DNA of 12,806 nucleotides, from the NCBI GenBank assembly GCA_023410675.1, contig JAEYPM010000045.1:1-12806 (forward strand), in the 5' to 3' direction. This stretch comes from Bacillota bacterium. GTDB taxonomy: Bacteria; Bacillota; Clostridia; Lachnospirales; Cellulosilyticaceae. This document shows positions 6,626-12,806 of the stretch, piece after piece (the first letter of the stretch is position 1; each line of letters begins with the position of its first letter). Under the pieces are notes generated by a model that saw only the letters and a program-made list of their open reading frames with translations, was not told the DNA's origin and did no database searches. A program made the translations under genes and the position numbers.

Positions 6626-6910
6626 ATGAAATTGAAACCATTAGGTGATAGAGTAGTTATTAAACATTTAGAAGCAGAGGAAACTACTAAATCTGGTATT
6701 ATTCTTACAGGTACAGCTAAAGAAAAACCACAAGAAGCAGAAGTGGTTGCAGTTGGACCAGGTGGAATAGTAGATGGTGAAAAAGTTGAGATGCAAGTTA
6801 AAGTTGGAGATAAAGTTATTTATTCAAAATATGCCGGAACAGATGTAACGATTGATAAAGAAGAATATGTTATTGTAAAACAAGGCGATATTTTAGCAAT
6901 CGTAGAATAA
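6626..6910 (+). CDS. groES: Co-chaperonin GroES (Cpn10)
   Basis: A 94-residue protein of full family length. It forms the heptameric lid that closes the GroEL cage during ATP-driven folding in the cytoplasm. The N-terminus KLKPLGDRVVIK is the family hallmark. The mobile loop that binds GroEL is ETTKSGIILTGTAKEKPQ (20-37), then EVVAVGPGG (39-47) and the C-terminal VKVGDKVIYSKYAGT segment. The ribosome binding site AAAGGAGGT lies upstream of the ATG. It is the first gene of a two-gene operon under CIRCE/HrcA control, with groEL 33 bases downstream. Confidence 0.98.
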   Translation: MKLKPLGDRVVIKHLEAEETTKSGIILTGTAKEKPQEAEVVAVGPGGIVDGEKVEMQVKVGDKVIYSKYAGTDVTIDKEEYVIVKQGDILAIVE

Positions 6911-6943
6911 TAGTATTAAGATAATATTTGGGAGGTATTAATA

Positions 6944-8578
6944 ATGGCAAAACAAATTCGTTTTGGTTTAGAGGCAAGAAAATCACTTCAAGAAGGTGTA
7001 GATCAATTAGCAAACGCAGTTAAAGTTACATTAGGGCCAAAGGGTCGTAATGTTGTTTTAGATAAATCTTATGGAATTCCTCTTATTACAAATGACGGAG
7101 TTTCTATAGCAAAAGAAATAGAGTTAGAAGATCCATTTGAAAACATAGGTGCACAACTTGTAAAAGAAGTTGCAACAAAAACAAACGATGTTGCAGGAGA
7201 TGGTACAACAACAGCTACAGTACTTGCACAAGCTATGATTACAGAAGGTCTTAAAAATATTGCTGCTGGTGCAAATCCTATTATCGTTCGTCGTGGTATG
7301 CAAGCGGCAACAAATGTAGCTGTAGAAGCTATTAAAGGAATGAGCAAACCAGTAGACAGCAAAAACCACATTGCTAGAGTAGCAGCTATTTCTGCTGGTG
7401 ATGATGAAGTAGGGACACTTATTGCAGATGCTATGGAAAAAGTATCAAATGATGGTGTTATTACAGTAGAAGAATCAAAAACTATGATTACAGAATTAGA
7501 AGTAGTAGAAGGTATGCAATTTGATAGAGGTTACTTATCAGCATATATGGTAACAGATACAGAAAAAATGGAAGCAGTATATGAAAATCCATATATTTTA
7601 ATTACAGATAAGAAAATATCTAGTATCCAAGAAATCCTTCCACTTCTTGAACAAATCGTTCAATCAGGAGCTCGTCTTCTTATTATAGCAGAAGATGTAG
7701 AAGGAGAAGCATTATCTACATTAGTCGTAAACAAATTACGTGGAACCTTTAACTGTGTAGCTGTTAAGGCACCAGGTTTTGGTGATAGAAGAAAAGAAAT
7801 GCTTCAAGATATTGCTATTCTTACTGGTGGTACAGTTATATCAGAAGAAGTTGGTTTAGAACTTAAAGAAACAACTATCGAGCACTTAGGACGTGCAGCA
7901 AGCATTAGAGTAAACAAAGAAAATACAGTTATTATTGATGGAGCAGGTTTAAAAGAAGATATCGTAGATAGAGTAGCTCTTATTCGTCGTCAGATTGAAG
8001 AGACAACTTCTGATTTTGATAAAGAAAAACTTCAAGAACGTCTTGCAAAACTTGCTGGTGGTGTAGCTGTTATTAAAGTAGGAGCTGCAACTGAAACAGA
8101 AATGAAAGAAAGAAAATTACGTATAGAAGATGCTCTTGCAGCTACTCGTGCAGCTGTAGAAGAAGGTATCATTGCTGGTGGTGGAAGTGCATATGTTCAT
8201 GTTATTAAAGAAGTATCAGCACTTCTTGAACAAAAATCAGGAGATGAAAAAACGGGTGTACGTATTATCTTAAAAGCTTTAGAGTCACCACTTCGTCAAA
8301 TAGTAGAAAATGCAGGACTTGAAGCAGCTGTTATTCTTGACAAAGTAAAAGCACAAAAAGTAGGTGTAGGCTTCAATGCATTAACAGAAGAATACATTGA
8401 CATGATAGATGGTGGTATTATTGACCCAACTAAAGTTACAAGATCTGCACTTCAAAATGCTACATCAGTAGCAGCTACATTCTTAACAACAGAATGTATT
8501 GTTGCAGAAATCAAGTCACAAGAACCAGCTATGCCAGCAGGCGGTATGGGTGGCATGGGTGGCATGGGCATGATGTAA
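6944..8578 (+). CDS. groEL: Chaperonin GroEL (Cpn60)
   Basis: A 544-residue protein, the usual size. It forms the double seven-membered ring that encloses and folds client proteins with ATP and GroES. Hallmarks: VTLGPKGRNV (28-37), the nucleotide-binding NDVAGDGTTT (81-90) with Asp86 equivalent to the E. coli Asp87, the RIEDALAATRAAVEEGI segment carrying the ATP-hydrolysis Asp, and the flexible GGM-repeat tail GGMGGMGGMGMM. No residues appear to be missing. The ribosome binding site GGGAGGT lies 8 bases before the ATG. It is cotranscribed with groES and ended by the hairpin at 8631-8675. Its codon use favours T- and A-ending codons as in its neighbours. Confidence 0.99.
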   Translation: MAKQIRFGLEARKSLQEGVDQLANAVKVTLGPKGRNVVLDKSYGIPLITNDGVSIAKEIELEDPFENIGAQLVKEVATKTNDVAGDGTTTATVLAQAMITEGLKNIAAGANPIIVRRGMQAATNVAVEAIKGMSKPVDSKNHIARVAAISAGDDEVGTLIADAMEKVSNDGVITVEESKTMITELEVVEGMQFDRGYLSAYMVTDTEKMEAVYENPYILITDKKISSIQEILPLLEQIVQSGARLLIIAEDVEGEALSTLVVNKLRGTFNCVAVKAPGFGDRRKEMLQDIAILTGGTVISEEVGLELKETTIEHLGRAASIRVNKENTVIIDGAGLKEDIVDRVALIRRQIEETTSDFDKEKLQERLAKLAGGVAVIKVGAATETEMKERKLRIEDALAATRAAVEEGIIAGGGSAYVHVIKEVSALLEQKSGDEKTGVRIILKALESPLRQIVENAGLEAAVILDKVKAQKVGVGFNALTEEYIDMIDGGIIDPTKVTRSALQNATSVAATFLTTECIVAEIKSQEPAMPAGGMGGMGGMGMM

Positions 8579-8630
8579 TCCCGCCTAGACATCATTCATT
8601 TGAAAAATTAATAAATAATAAAAATAAAGA

Positions 8631-8675
8631 TAGAGCTTAGAAGGTCATAAAGCGAATGCCTCTAAGCTCTATTTT
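8631..8675 (+). terminator. Intrinsic terminator of groES-groEL
   Basis: TAGAGCTTAGA-AGG (8631-8644) pairs with CCTCTAAGCTCTA (8659-8671) with a single bulged A, and TTTTAGTTT follows. It lies 52 bases after the groEL stop. Confidence 0.88.
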
Positions 8676-8756
8676 AGTTTATATGAGGATTTTATAAGTT
8701 TTTTTAGTAGTATGATCTCTATGAATAATTAAGATTAGCGTTTGTTTTCATGAGTA

Positions 8757-8805
8757 TATAGAATTCACATTTTATAGATTGCCTTATATTATGTGAATTC
8801 AATAG
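8757..8805. repeat. Inverted repeat GAATTCACAT...ATGTGAATTC
   Basis: GAATTCACAT (8761-8770) and ATGTGAATTC (8791-8800) are perfect 10-base inverted arms separated by 20 bases. The left side, ATATAGAATTCACATTTT (8757-8774), is identical in reverse complement to the right arm at 5380-5397. It lies in the 364-base gap between groEL and the 8943 gene, which otherwise holds only the groEL terminator and a promoter. No gene or target duplication is evident. A shared operator or a small repeat element are both possible. Confidence 0.55.
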
Positions 8806-8843
8806 AGGGAAACAACATTTAGGTGGCTGAATAAGTGAACTAT

Positions 8844-8872
8844 TTGAGTTGTTTTTCTATATGGTATATAAT
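8844..8872 (+). promoter_or_regulatory. Promoter TTGAGT-N17-TATAAT of the 8943 gene
   Basis: TTGAGT (8844-8849), 17 bases, then a perfect TATAAT (8867-8872). Transcription should begin near 8879, 64 bases before the gene at 8943. It shows that this gene is transcribed apart from groEL. Confidence 0.72.
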
Positions 8873-8942
8873 ATAAAATATGTAGGTTTTATAGAAATCA
8901 ATAAGGATTAATGGATAAGCAAATCAAGAAAGAGGGGAAAGA

Positions 8943-9446
8943 ATGTCTGACATTTATAAAGAGTATTTAGTCAAAAGAAAAAAGAAAATAAGTGATTTTG
9001 CTATGCAAATAGTAATAGTTGTTCTAGGAATATTACTAGCTTTTTTTGCATTTGTATACTTAGGAGGATTTTTAGGTAGTATTGTTTCTATCGCTGTTGT
9101 ATTTGGTGGGTACAAATTGTTTTTAAAAATGAACAAGGAATATGAATATATTCTTACAAATAGTGAATTAGATATTGATGTCATCTACAGCAAGCAAGAA
9201 AGAAAAAGGCGATATAGTTTGAATATGAAAAAAATAGATATTATGGTAAGTATAGAGAACAAGGATTATATGAACCAGCTTAAGAGACAAGCTAAGCTCA
9301 TTGATGCAAGTGATGGTAAGTTAACAAAAGAAACTTATGCTATTTTAGTTCCTGAAGAAACGGGCTATAAGAAAATACTGATTACACCAAATGATACTTT
9401 TTTAAACTATCTTTATAAAACTGCACCAACAAAGGTTATAAAATAA
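8943..9446 (+). CDS. Small two-helix membrane protein (DUF6106-like), function unknown
   Basis: A 167-residue protein similar, as far as I recall, to DUF6106 proteins of Lachnospiraceae. A short basic N-terminus (MSDIYKEYLVKRKKK) is followed by two membrane helices at about 20-40 and 42-62, joined by a tight GGFLG turn. The cytoplasmic remainder starts with EYEYILTNSELDID, then a basic QERKRR stretch and a mixed alpha/beta region to the end. This layout recalls small bacterial PH-like membrane proteins, but that is a guess. The ribosome binding site GAGGGG lies 6 bases before the ATG. It has its own promoter and a terminator at 9518-9548, so it is a single-gene unit between groEL and guaB. 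No catalytic motif is visible. Confidence 0.85.
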   Translation: MSDIYKEYLVKRKKKISDFAMQIVIVVLGILLAFFAFVYLGGFLGSIVSIAVVFGGYKLFLKMNKEYEYILTNSELDIDVIYSKQERKRRYSLNMKKIDIMVSIENKDYMNQLKRQAKLIDASDGKLTKETYAILVPEETGYKKILITPNDTFLNYLYKTAPTKVIK

Positions 9447-9517
9447 GGGCTAAAATATTTTTATTATATAAAATTTTACATATTAACCTTTAAATGATAA
9501 TCTACCCATTCTATACG

Positions 9518-9548
9518 ATAAGCTATCCTAGAGATAGCTTATTATTTT
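9518..9548 (+). terminator. Intrinsic terminator after the 8943 gene
   Basis: ATAAGCTATC (9518-9527) pairs perfectly with GATAGCTTAT (9533-9542) around a five-base loop, followed by TATTTT. It lies 72 bases after the stop codon. The stem is A+T-rich and therefore only moderately strong. Confidence 0.75.
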
Positions 9549-9619
9549 ACAATAAAATCGCCAAAGAAGGATTGAAAAAAGTCAAAATGTAGAATATTAG
9601 AGAGTCGTTTCAACATAGC

Positions 9620-9648
9620 TTGACAAGGTTAAATAGATGTGATAAAGT
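9620..9648 (+). promoter_or_regulatory. guaB: guaB-guaA promoter TTGACA-N17-TGA-TAAAGT
   Basis: A perfect TTGACA (9620-9625) and a TAAAGT -10 box (9643-9648) at 17-base spacing, with TG at 9640-9641 forming an extended -10. Transcription should start near 9655, leaving a leader of about 143 bases before guaB. No purine riboswitch core was recognised in that leader. Confidence 0.7.
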
Positions 9649-9659
9649 GTACAAAAACT

Positions 9660-9719
9660 AAGATATTGAGCTGATAGTTCGATTCTTATTATTACTGTCT
9701 CTATCTTATTTTTGTTTTG
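9660..9719 (+). terminator. Leader hairpin plus T-rich tract, possible guaB attenuator
   Basis: AAGATA (9660-9665) pairs with TATCTT (9702-9707), and GATAGT (9673-9678) with ACTGTC (9694-9699, one T-G wobble), around a 15-base loop. ATTTTTGTTTTG follows directly. It lies just after the predicted transcription start and before guaB, where premature termination could tune GMP synthesis. The stem is interrupted and A+T-rich, so its strength is uncertain and no alternative antiterminator fold was identified. Confidence 0.35.
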
Positions 9720-9724
9720 AAGAA

Positions 9725-9738
9725 AATTCACATTTTAT
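9725..9738 (+). repeat. Third-locus copy of the AATTCACATTTTAT motif
   Basis: AATTCACATTTTAT is identical to 8762-8775. It sits in the guaB leader, 60 bases before the start codon. No convincing inverted partner is found; the best candidate, AAAATGTAGAAT at 9584, is weak. Confidence 0.4.
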
Positions 9739-9797
9739 GTTTTATTTTTTATTAGTTTATCTCATGTATGATATATTTTTTTCCAGGAGGGACTTTC

Positions 9798-11252
9798 ATG
9801 TCAAAGATTATTAAAGAAGGTATCACTTTTGATGATATCTTGCTTGTACCAGGGTACTCAAATGTTCTGCCAAACGAAGTTGAACTAAATACAAAGCTTA
9901 CTAAGAAAATATGTCTTAATATTCCTATTATGAGTGCAGGAATGGACACAGTGACAGAAGCAACCATGGCAGTTGCTATTGCAAGACAAGGAGGTATTGG
10001 CATTATTCATAAGAATATGTCAATAGAAGCTCAAGCAGATGAAGTTGACAAGGTAAAACGTTCGGAAAATGGTGTTATTACAGACCCATTCTTCTTATCT
10101 CCAGAACATTATGTGTATGAAGCAAACGATCTTATGGCTAAATACCGCATATCAGGTGTACCTATTACAGAAGGAACTAAATTAGTAGGTATTTTAACAA
10201 ATCGTGATTTGCGTTTTGAAACAAATCATAACCGTAAAATTAAAGAAGTGATGACGAGCGAAAACTTAATTACTGCATCTGAGGGCACAGACCTTATGCA
10301 GGCAAAGAAAATACTGGCAGATCATCGTATAGAGAAGCTCCCTATTGTAGACAAAGATGGCAATTTAAAAGGACTTATTACTATTAAAGATATTGAAAAA
10401 GCAATACTTTATCCAAATGCTGCTAAAGATTCACAAGGTAGGCTTTTAGTAGGAGCAGGAGTTGGGGTTACTAAAGATGTCCTAGATAGAGTGGATGCAC
10501 TTGTTGCAGCTAAAGTTGATGTTGTAACTGTAGATACTGCACATGGTCATTCACAAGGTGTATTAAATACAGTCAAATTAATCAAAGAAAAATATCCAGA
10601 GCTTCAAGTGATAGCAGGAAATGTTGCTACAGCAGAGGCTACATTAGCACTTATTGAAGCAGGGGTTGACGCTGTAAAGGTAGGAATTGGACCAGGTTCT
10701 ATTTGTACAACACGTGTCGTAGCAGGCGTAGGTGTGCCACAAATTACGGCAGTTATGGATTGTGCACAGGCAGCAAAACCTTATGGGGTTCCAGTTATTG
10801 CAGATGGCGGTATCAAGTATTCTGGCGATATTGTAAAAGCAATAGGTGTAGGAGCAAGTGTATGTATGATGGGATCTATGTTAGCTGGTTGTGAAGAAAG
10901 TCCTGGAGCTATTGAGTTATATCAAGGAAGAAAATATAAAGTATATAGGGGCATGGGTTCTATTGCTGCTATGGAACAAGGCAGCAAAGATAGATATTTC
11001 CAAAGTGATGCGAAAAAATTAGTACCTGAAGGAGTAGAAGGTAGAGTAGCATACAGAGGATATGTTGGCGATACTATCTTCCAGTTACTAGGAGGGCTCA
11101 GGGCAGGTATGGGATATGCAGGTGCAAAAACAATAGAAGAACTACAAGAAAATGCACAATTTGTGCGTATTACAAGTGCTGGACTAAAAGAAAGTCACCC
11201 ACATGATATTCATATTACAAAAGAAGCACCTAATTATAGTGTAGAATATTAA
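9798..11252 (+). CDS. guaB: IMP dehydrogenase GuaB
   Basis: A 484-residue enzyme that oxidises IMP to XMP with NAD+, the committed step of GMP synthesis. The frame opens at 9768, but ATG 9798 is the true start: CAGGAGGG precedes it by 6 bases and MSKIIKEGITFDDILLVPGY is the normal family N-terminus. Two CBS domains occupy about 95-210. The catalytic loop GIGPGSICTTR carries Cys303, the nucleophile that forms the E-XMP* intermediate. Others: VDTAHGHS (245-252), IADGGIKYSGD (334-344) for phosphate binding, and the mobile flap with YRGMGSIAAM (383-392) and EGVEGRV (411-417). All key residues are present. It has its own promoter, and guaA follows 26 bases later as the second gene of the operon. 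Confidence 0.98.
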   Translation: MSKIIKEGITFDDILLVPGYSNVLPNEVELNTKLTKKICLNIPIMSAGMDTVTEATMAVAIARQGGIGIIHKNMSIEAQADEVDKVKRSENGVITDPFFLSPEHYVYEANDLMAKYRISGVPITEGTKLVGILTNRDLRFETNHNRKIKEVMTSENLITASEGTDLMQAKKILADHRIEKLPIVDKDGNLKGLITIKDIEKAILYPNAAKDSQGRLLVGAGVGVTKDVLDRVDALVAAKVDVVTVDTAHGHSQGVLNTVKLIKEKYPELQVIAGNVATAEATLALIEAGVDAVKVGIGPGSICTTRVVAGVGVPQITAVMDCAQAAKPYGVPVIADGGIKYSGDIVKAIGVGASVCMMGSMLAGCEESPGAIELYQGRKYKVYRGMGSIAAMEQGSKDRYFQSDAKKLVPEGVEGRVAYRGYVGDTIFQLLGGLRAGMGYAGAKTIEELQENAQFVRITSAGLKESHPHDIHITKEAPNYSVEY

Positions 11253-11278
11253 TACCCATACCTAGGAGGAAAACAAGC

Positions 11279-12806
11279 ATGAATCATGAACTGGTTATTG
11301 TTTTAGATTTTGGTGGTCAATACAATCAGTTAATTGCAAGACGTGTTAGAGAAAACAATGTTTATTGCGAAGTTATGCCATGGGATACAGATCTTCAAGT
11401 TATCAAGGAGAAAAACCCAAAAGCCATTATTTTTACAGGAGGACCATCAGTGGTTACAGATCCAGATGCTCCTATTGTATCAAAAGAATTGTTTAGCCTT
11501 AATATTCCTATACTTGGAATATGTTATGGTACGCAGCTCATGGGATATGTACTTGGCGGCAAAGTAGCACAGGCTACGCAAAGAGAATATGGCAAGGCAG
11601 ATATTAAGGTAAATACAAATAGCCCATTATTTGAGGGCGTTGATGAGCATACAACATGCTGGATGAGTCATACATATTTTATTAGTGAGCCACCAGCAGC
11701 ATTTGAAATATTAGCAACTACAGATACATGTCCTGTTGCTGCTATGGCAGACACAAAAAAGAAATTGTATGGTGTTCAATTTCACCCTGAGGTAATGCAT
11801 ACACCACAAGGGAATATCATGCTTAGGAACTTTCTTTATAAGATAGCAGCGTGCAAAGGTGACTGGATCATGTCTGACTTTGCTGAGCAATCCATAGAGG
11901 CTCTTAGAGAAAGATTACAAGGCAAAAAAGTACTCTGTGCACTTTCAGGCGGAGTAGATTCTTCAGTAGCGGCTGTTATGATTCATAAAGCAGTAGGCAA
12001 AAATCTTACTTGTATTTTTGTAGACCATGGTCTTCTTCGTAAAAATGAAGGAGATGAGGTTGAACAGATATTTGCAAAAGAGTTTGACATGAACATTATC
12101 CGTGTAAACTGTGAAGATAGATTTTTAGATAAACTAAAGGATGTTACAGATCCCGAAACAAAACGTAAGATTATTGGTGAAGAATTCATTCGTGTATTTG
12201 AAGCTGAAGCTAAGAAAATTGGAACAGTAGATTTCTTAGTTCAAGGAACTATTTATCCAGATGTTATTGAAAGCGGCACAAAAAATGCAGCAGTGATCAA
12301 ATCCCATCACAATGTTGGTGGCCTTCCAGACTATGTAGATTTCAAAGAAATTGTTGAGCCGCTAAGAGACTTATTTAAAGATGAAGTACGTAATGTAGGC
12401 CGTGTCTTAGGTATACCTGAATTTTTAGTAGCACGTCAGCCATTTCCAGGCCCTGGACTAGCTATTAGGGTAATTGGAGACATTACAAAAGAAAAACTAG
12501 ATATGCTTCGTGAGGCAGATGCCATTTACCGTGAGGAGATTGCTAAGGCAGGTCTTGATAAAGAAATCGGTCAATACTTTGCAGTGCTTACAAATCTCCG
12601 TTCAGTAGGTGTTATGGGTGATGAAAGAACCTATAACTACACTGTAGCCTTAAGAGGTGTATCCACTACAGACTTTATGACGGCAGACTGGGCAAGAATT
12701 CCTCATGATGTTCTTGCACTCGTTTCAAACCGTATTGTCAATGAAGTACATGGGGTTAATCGCGTTGTGTACGATATCACTTCTAAGCCACCAGCAACTA
12801 TTGAGT
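11279..12806 (+). CDS. guaA: GMP synthase (glutamine-hydrolysing) GuaA, 3' end cut off
   Basis: It converts XMP to GMP using ATP and the amide of glutamine. 509 codons are visible and the frame is still open at the edge; the family is about 510-525 residues, so only a few C-terminal residues are missing. The N-terminal class I amidotransferase domain has DFGGQY (10-15), Cys82 in GICYGTQ, and the His169/Glu171 pair in FHPEV, completing the triad. The ATP-pyrophosphatase domain has the P-loop SGGVDSS (223-229), FVDHGLLR (247-254) and GTIYPDVIES (323-332). The C-terminal dimerisation domain has RQPFPGPGLAIR (386-397) and ends in VYDITSKPPATIE. The ribosome binding site AGGAGG lies 9 bases before the ATG. 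The spacing after guaB indicates cotranscription. Confidence 0.98.
   Translation, partial: MNHELVIVLDFGGQYNQLIARRVRENNVYCEVMPWDTDLQVIKEKNPKAIIFTGGPSVVTDPDAPIVSKELFSLNIPILGICYGTQLMGYVLGGKVAQATQREYGKADIKVNTNSPLFEGVDEHTTCWMSHTYFISEPPAAFEILATTDTCPVAAMADTKKKLYGVQFHPEVMHTPQGNIMLRNFLYKIAACKGDWIMSDFAEQSIEALRERLQGKKVLCALSGGVDSSVAAVMIHKAVGKNLTCIFVDHGLLRKNEGDEVEQIFAKEFDMNIIRVNCEDRFLDKLKDVTDPETKRKIIGEEFIRVFEAEAKKIGTVDFLVQGTIYPDVIESGTKNAAVIKSHHNVGGLPDYVDFKEIVEPLRDLFKDEVRNVGRVLGIPEFLVARQPFPGPGLAIRVIGDITKEKLDMLREADAIYREEIAKAGLDKEIGQYFAVLTNLRSVGVMGDERTYNYTVALRGVSTTDFMTADWARIPHDVLALVSNRIVNEVHGVNRVVYDITSKPPATIE

Noticed and set aside
7069..7371. Minus-strand ORFs within groEL
   Set aside because: They are antisense shadows of a highly conserved gene.
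8911..8970. 19-codon ORF overlapping the start of the 8943 gene, possible leader peptide
   Set aside because: It has a poorly spaced ribosome binding site and no distinctive composition; it overlaps the real start and probably occurs by chance.
9655..9797. Purine (guanine) riboswitch before guaB
   Set aside because: The conserved core loops of the purine aptamer are absent; only an interrupted hairpin is seen.

Overview
The window looks like a chromosomal segment of a low-GC Gram-positive anaerobe of the Clostridia, most likely a Lachnospiraceae-type organism. Supports are the A+T-rich base composition, strong AGGAGG-like ribosome binding sites, sigma-A promoters, a perfect CIRCE operator in front of groES-groEL, and two proteins (at 4487-5251 and 8943-9446) that resemble families of unknown function I associate with that group. 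A genus cannot be fixed by reading alone. Nothing looks like a phage, plasmid, CRISPR array or defence island; most of the window is core housekeeping sequence.

Layout. Positions 1-325 hold the end of a tRNA cluster (Asp, Val, Leu, Arg). A strong promoter at 380-408 then leads through a 138-base leader into a small predicted membrane protein (547-933). Next come a secreted lipoprotein with a class C beta-lactamase/NylB-like serine hydrolase fold (1058-2665), a solitary CAT-anticodon tRNA with its own promoter and terminator, and a SulP-type anion transporter without a STAS domain (3119-4420). A bidirectional terminator separates that gene from a convergent minus-strand gene encoding a protein with a duplicated CxxC/CxxH pattern (4487-5251).

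From 5415 on, everything is on the plus strand: an OGG1-like 8-oxoguanine DNA glycosylase with its own promoter, the HrcA/CIRCE-controlled groES-groEL operon, a small two-helix membrane protein with its own promoter, and the guaB-guaA pair for GMP synthesis from IMP. guaA runs off the right edge only a few codons before its expected end.

How the genes work together. GroES and GroEL form one chaperonin. GuaB converts IMP to XMP and GuaA converts XMP to GMP, and they sit 26 bases apart. The remaining genes look like independent units with their own promoters or terminators.

Points worth a second look: a repeated AATTCACATTTTAT motif, often as inverted pairs, in three separate intergenic regions (5274-5398, 8757-8805, 9725-9738); a hairpin plus T-rich tract early in the guaB leader that could act as an attenuator; the duplicated cysteine/histidine protein; the STAS-less SulP protein with a palindrome upstream; and the unexplained leader at 414-546. 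I found no clear novel multi-gene system.
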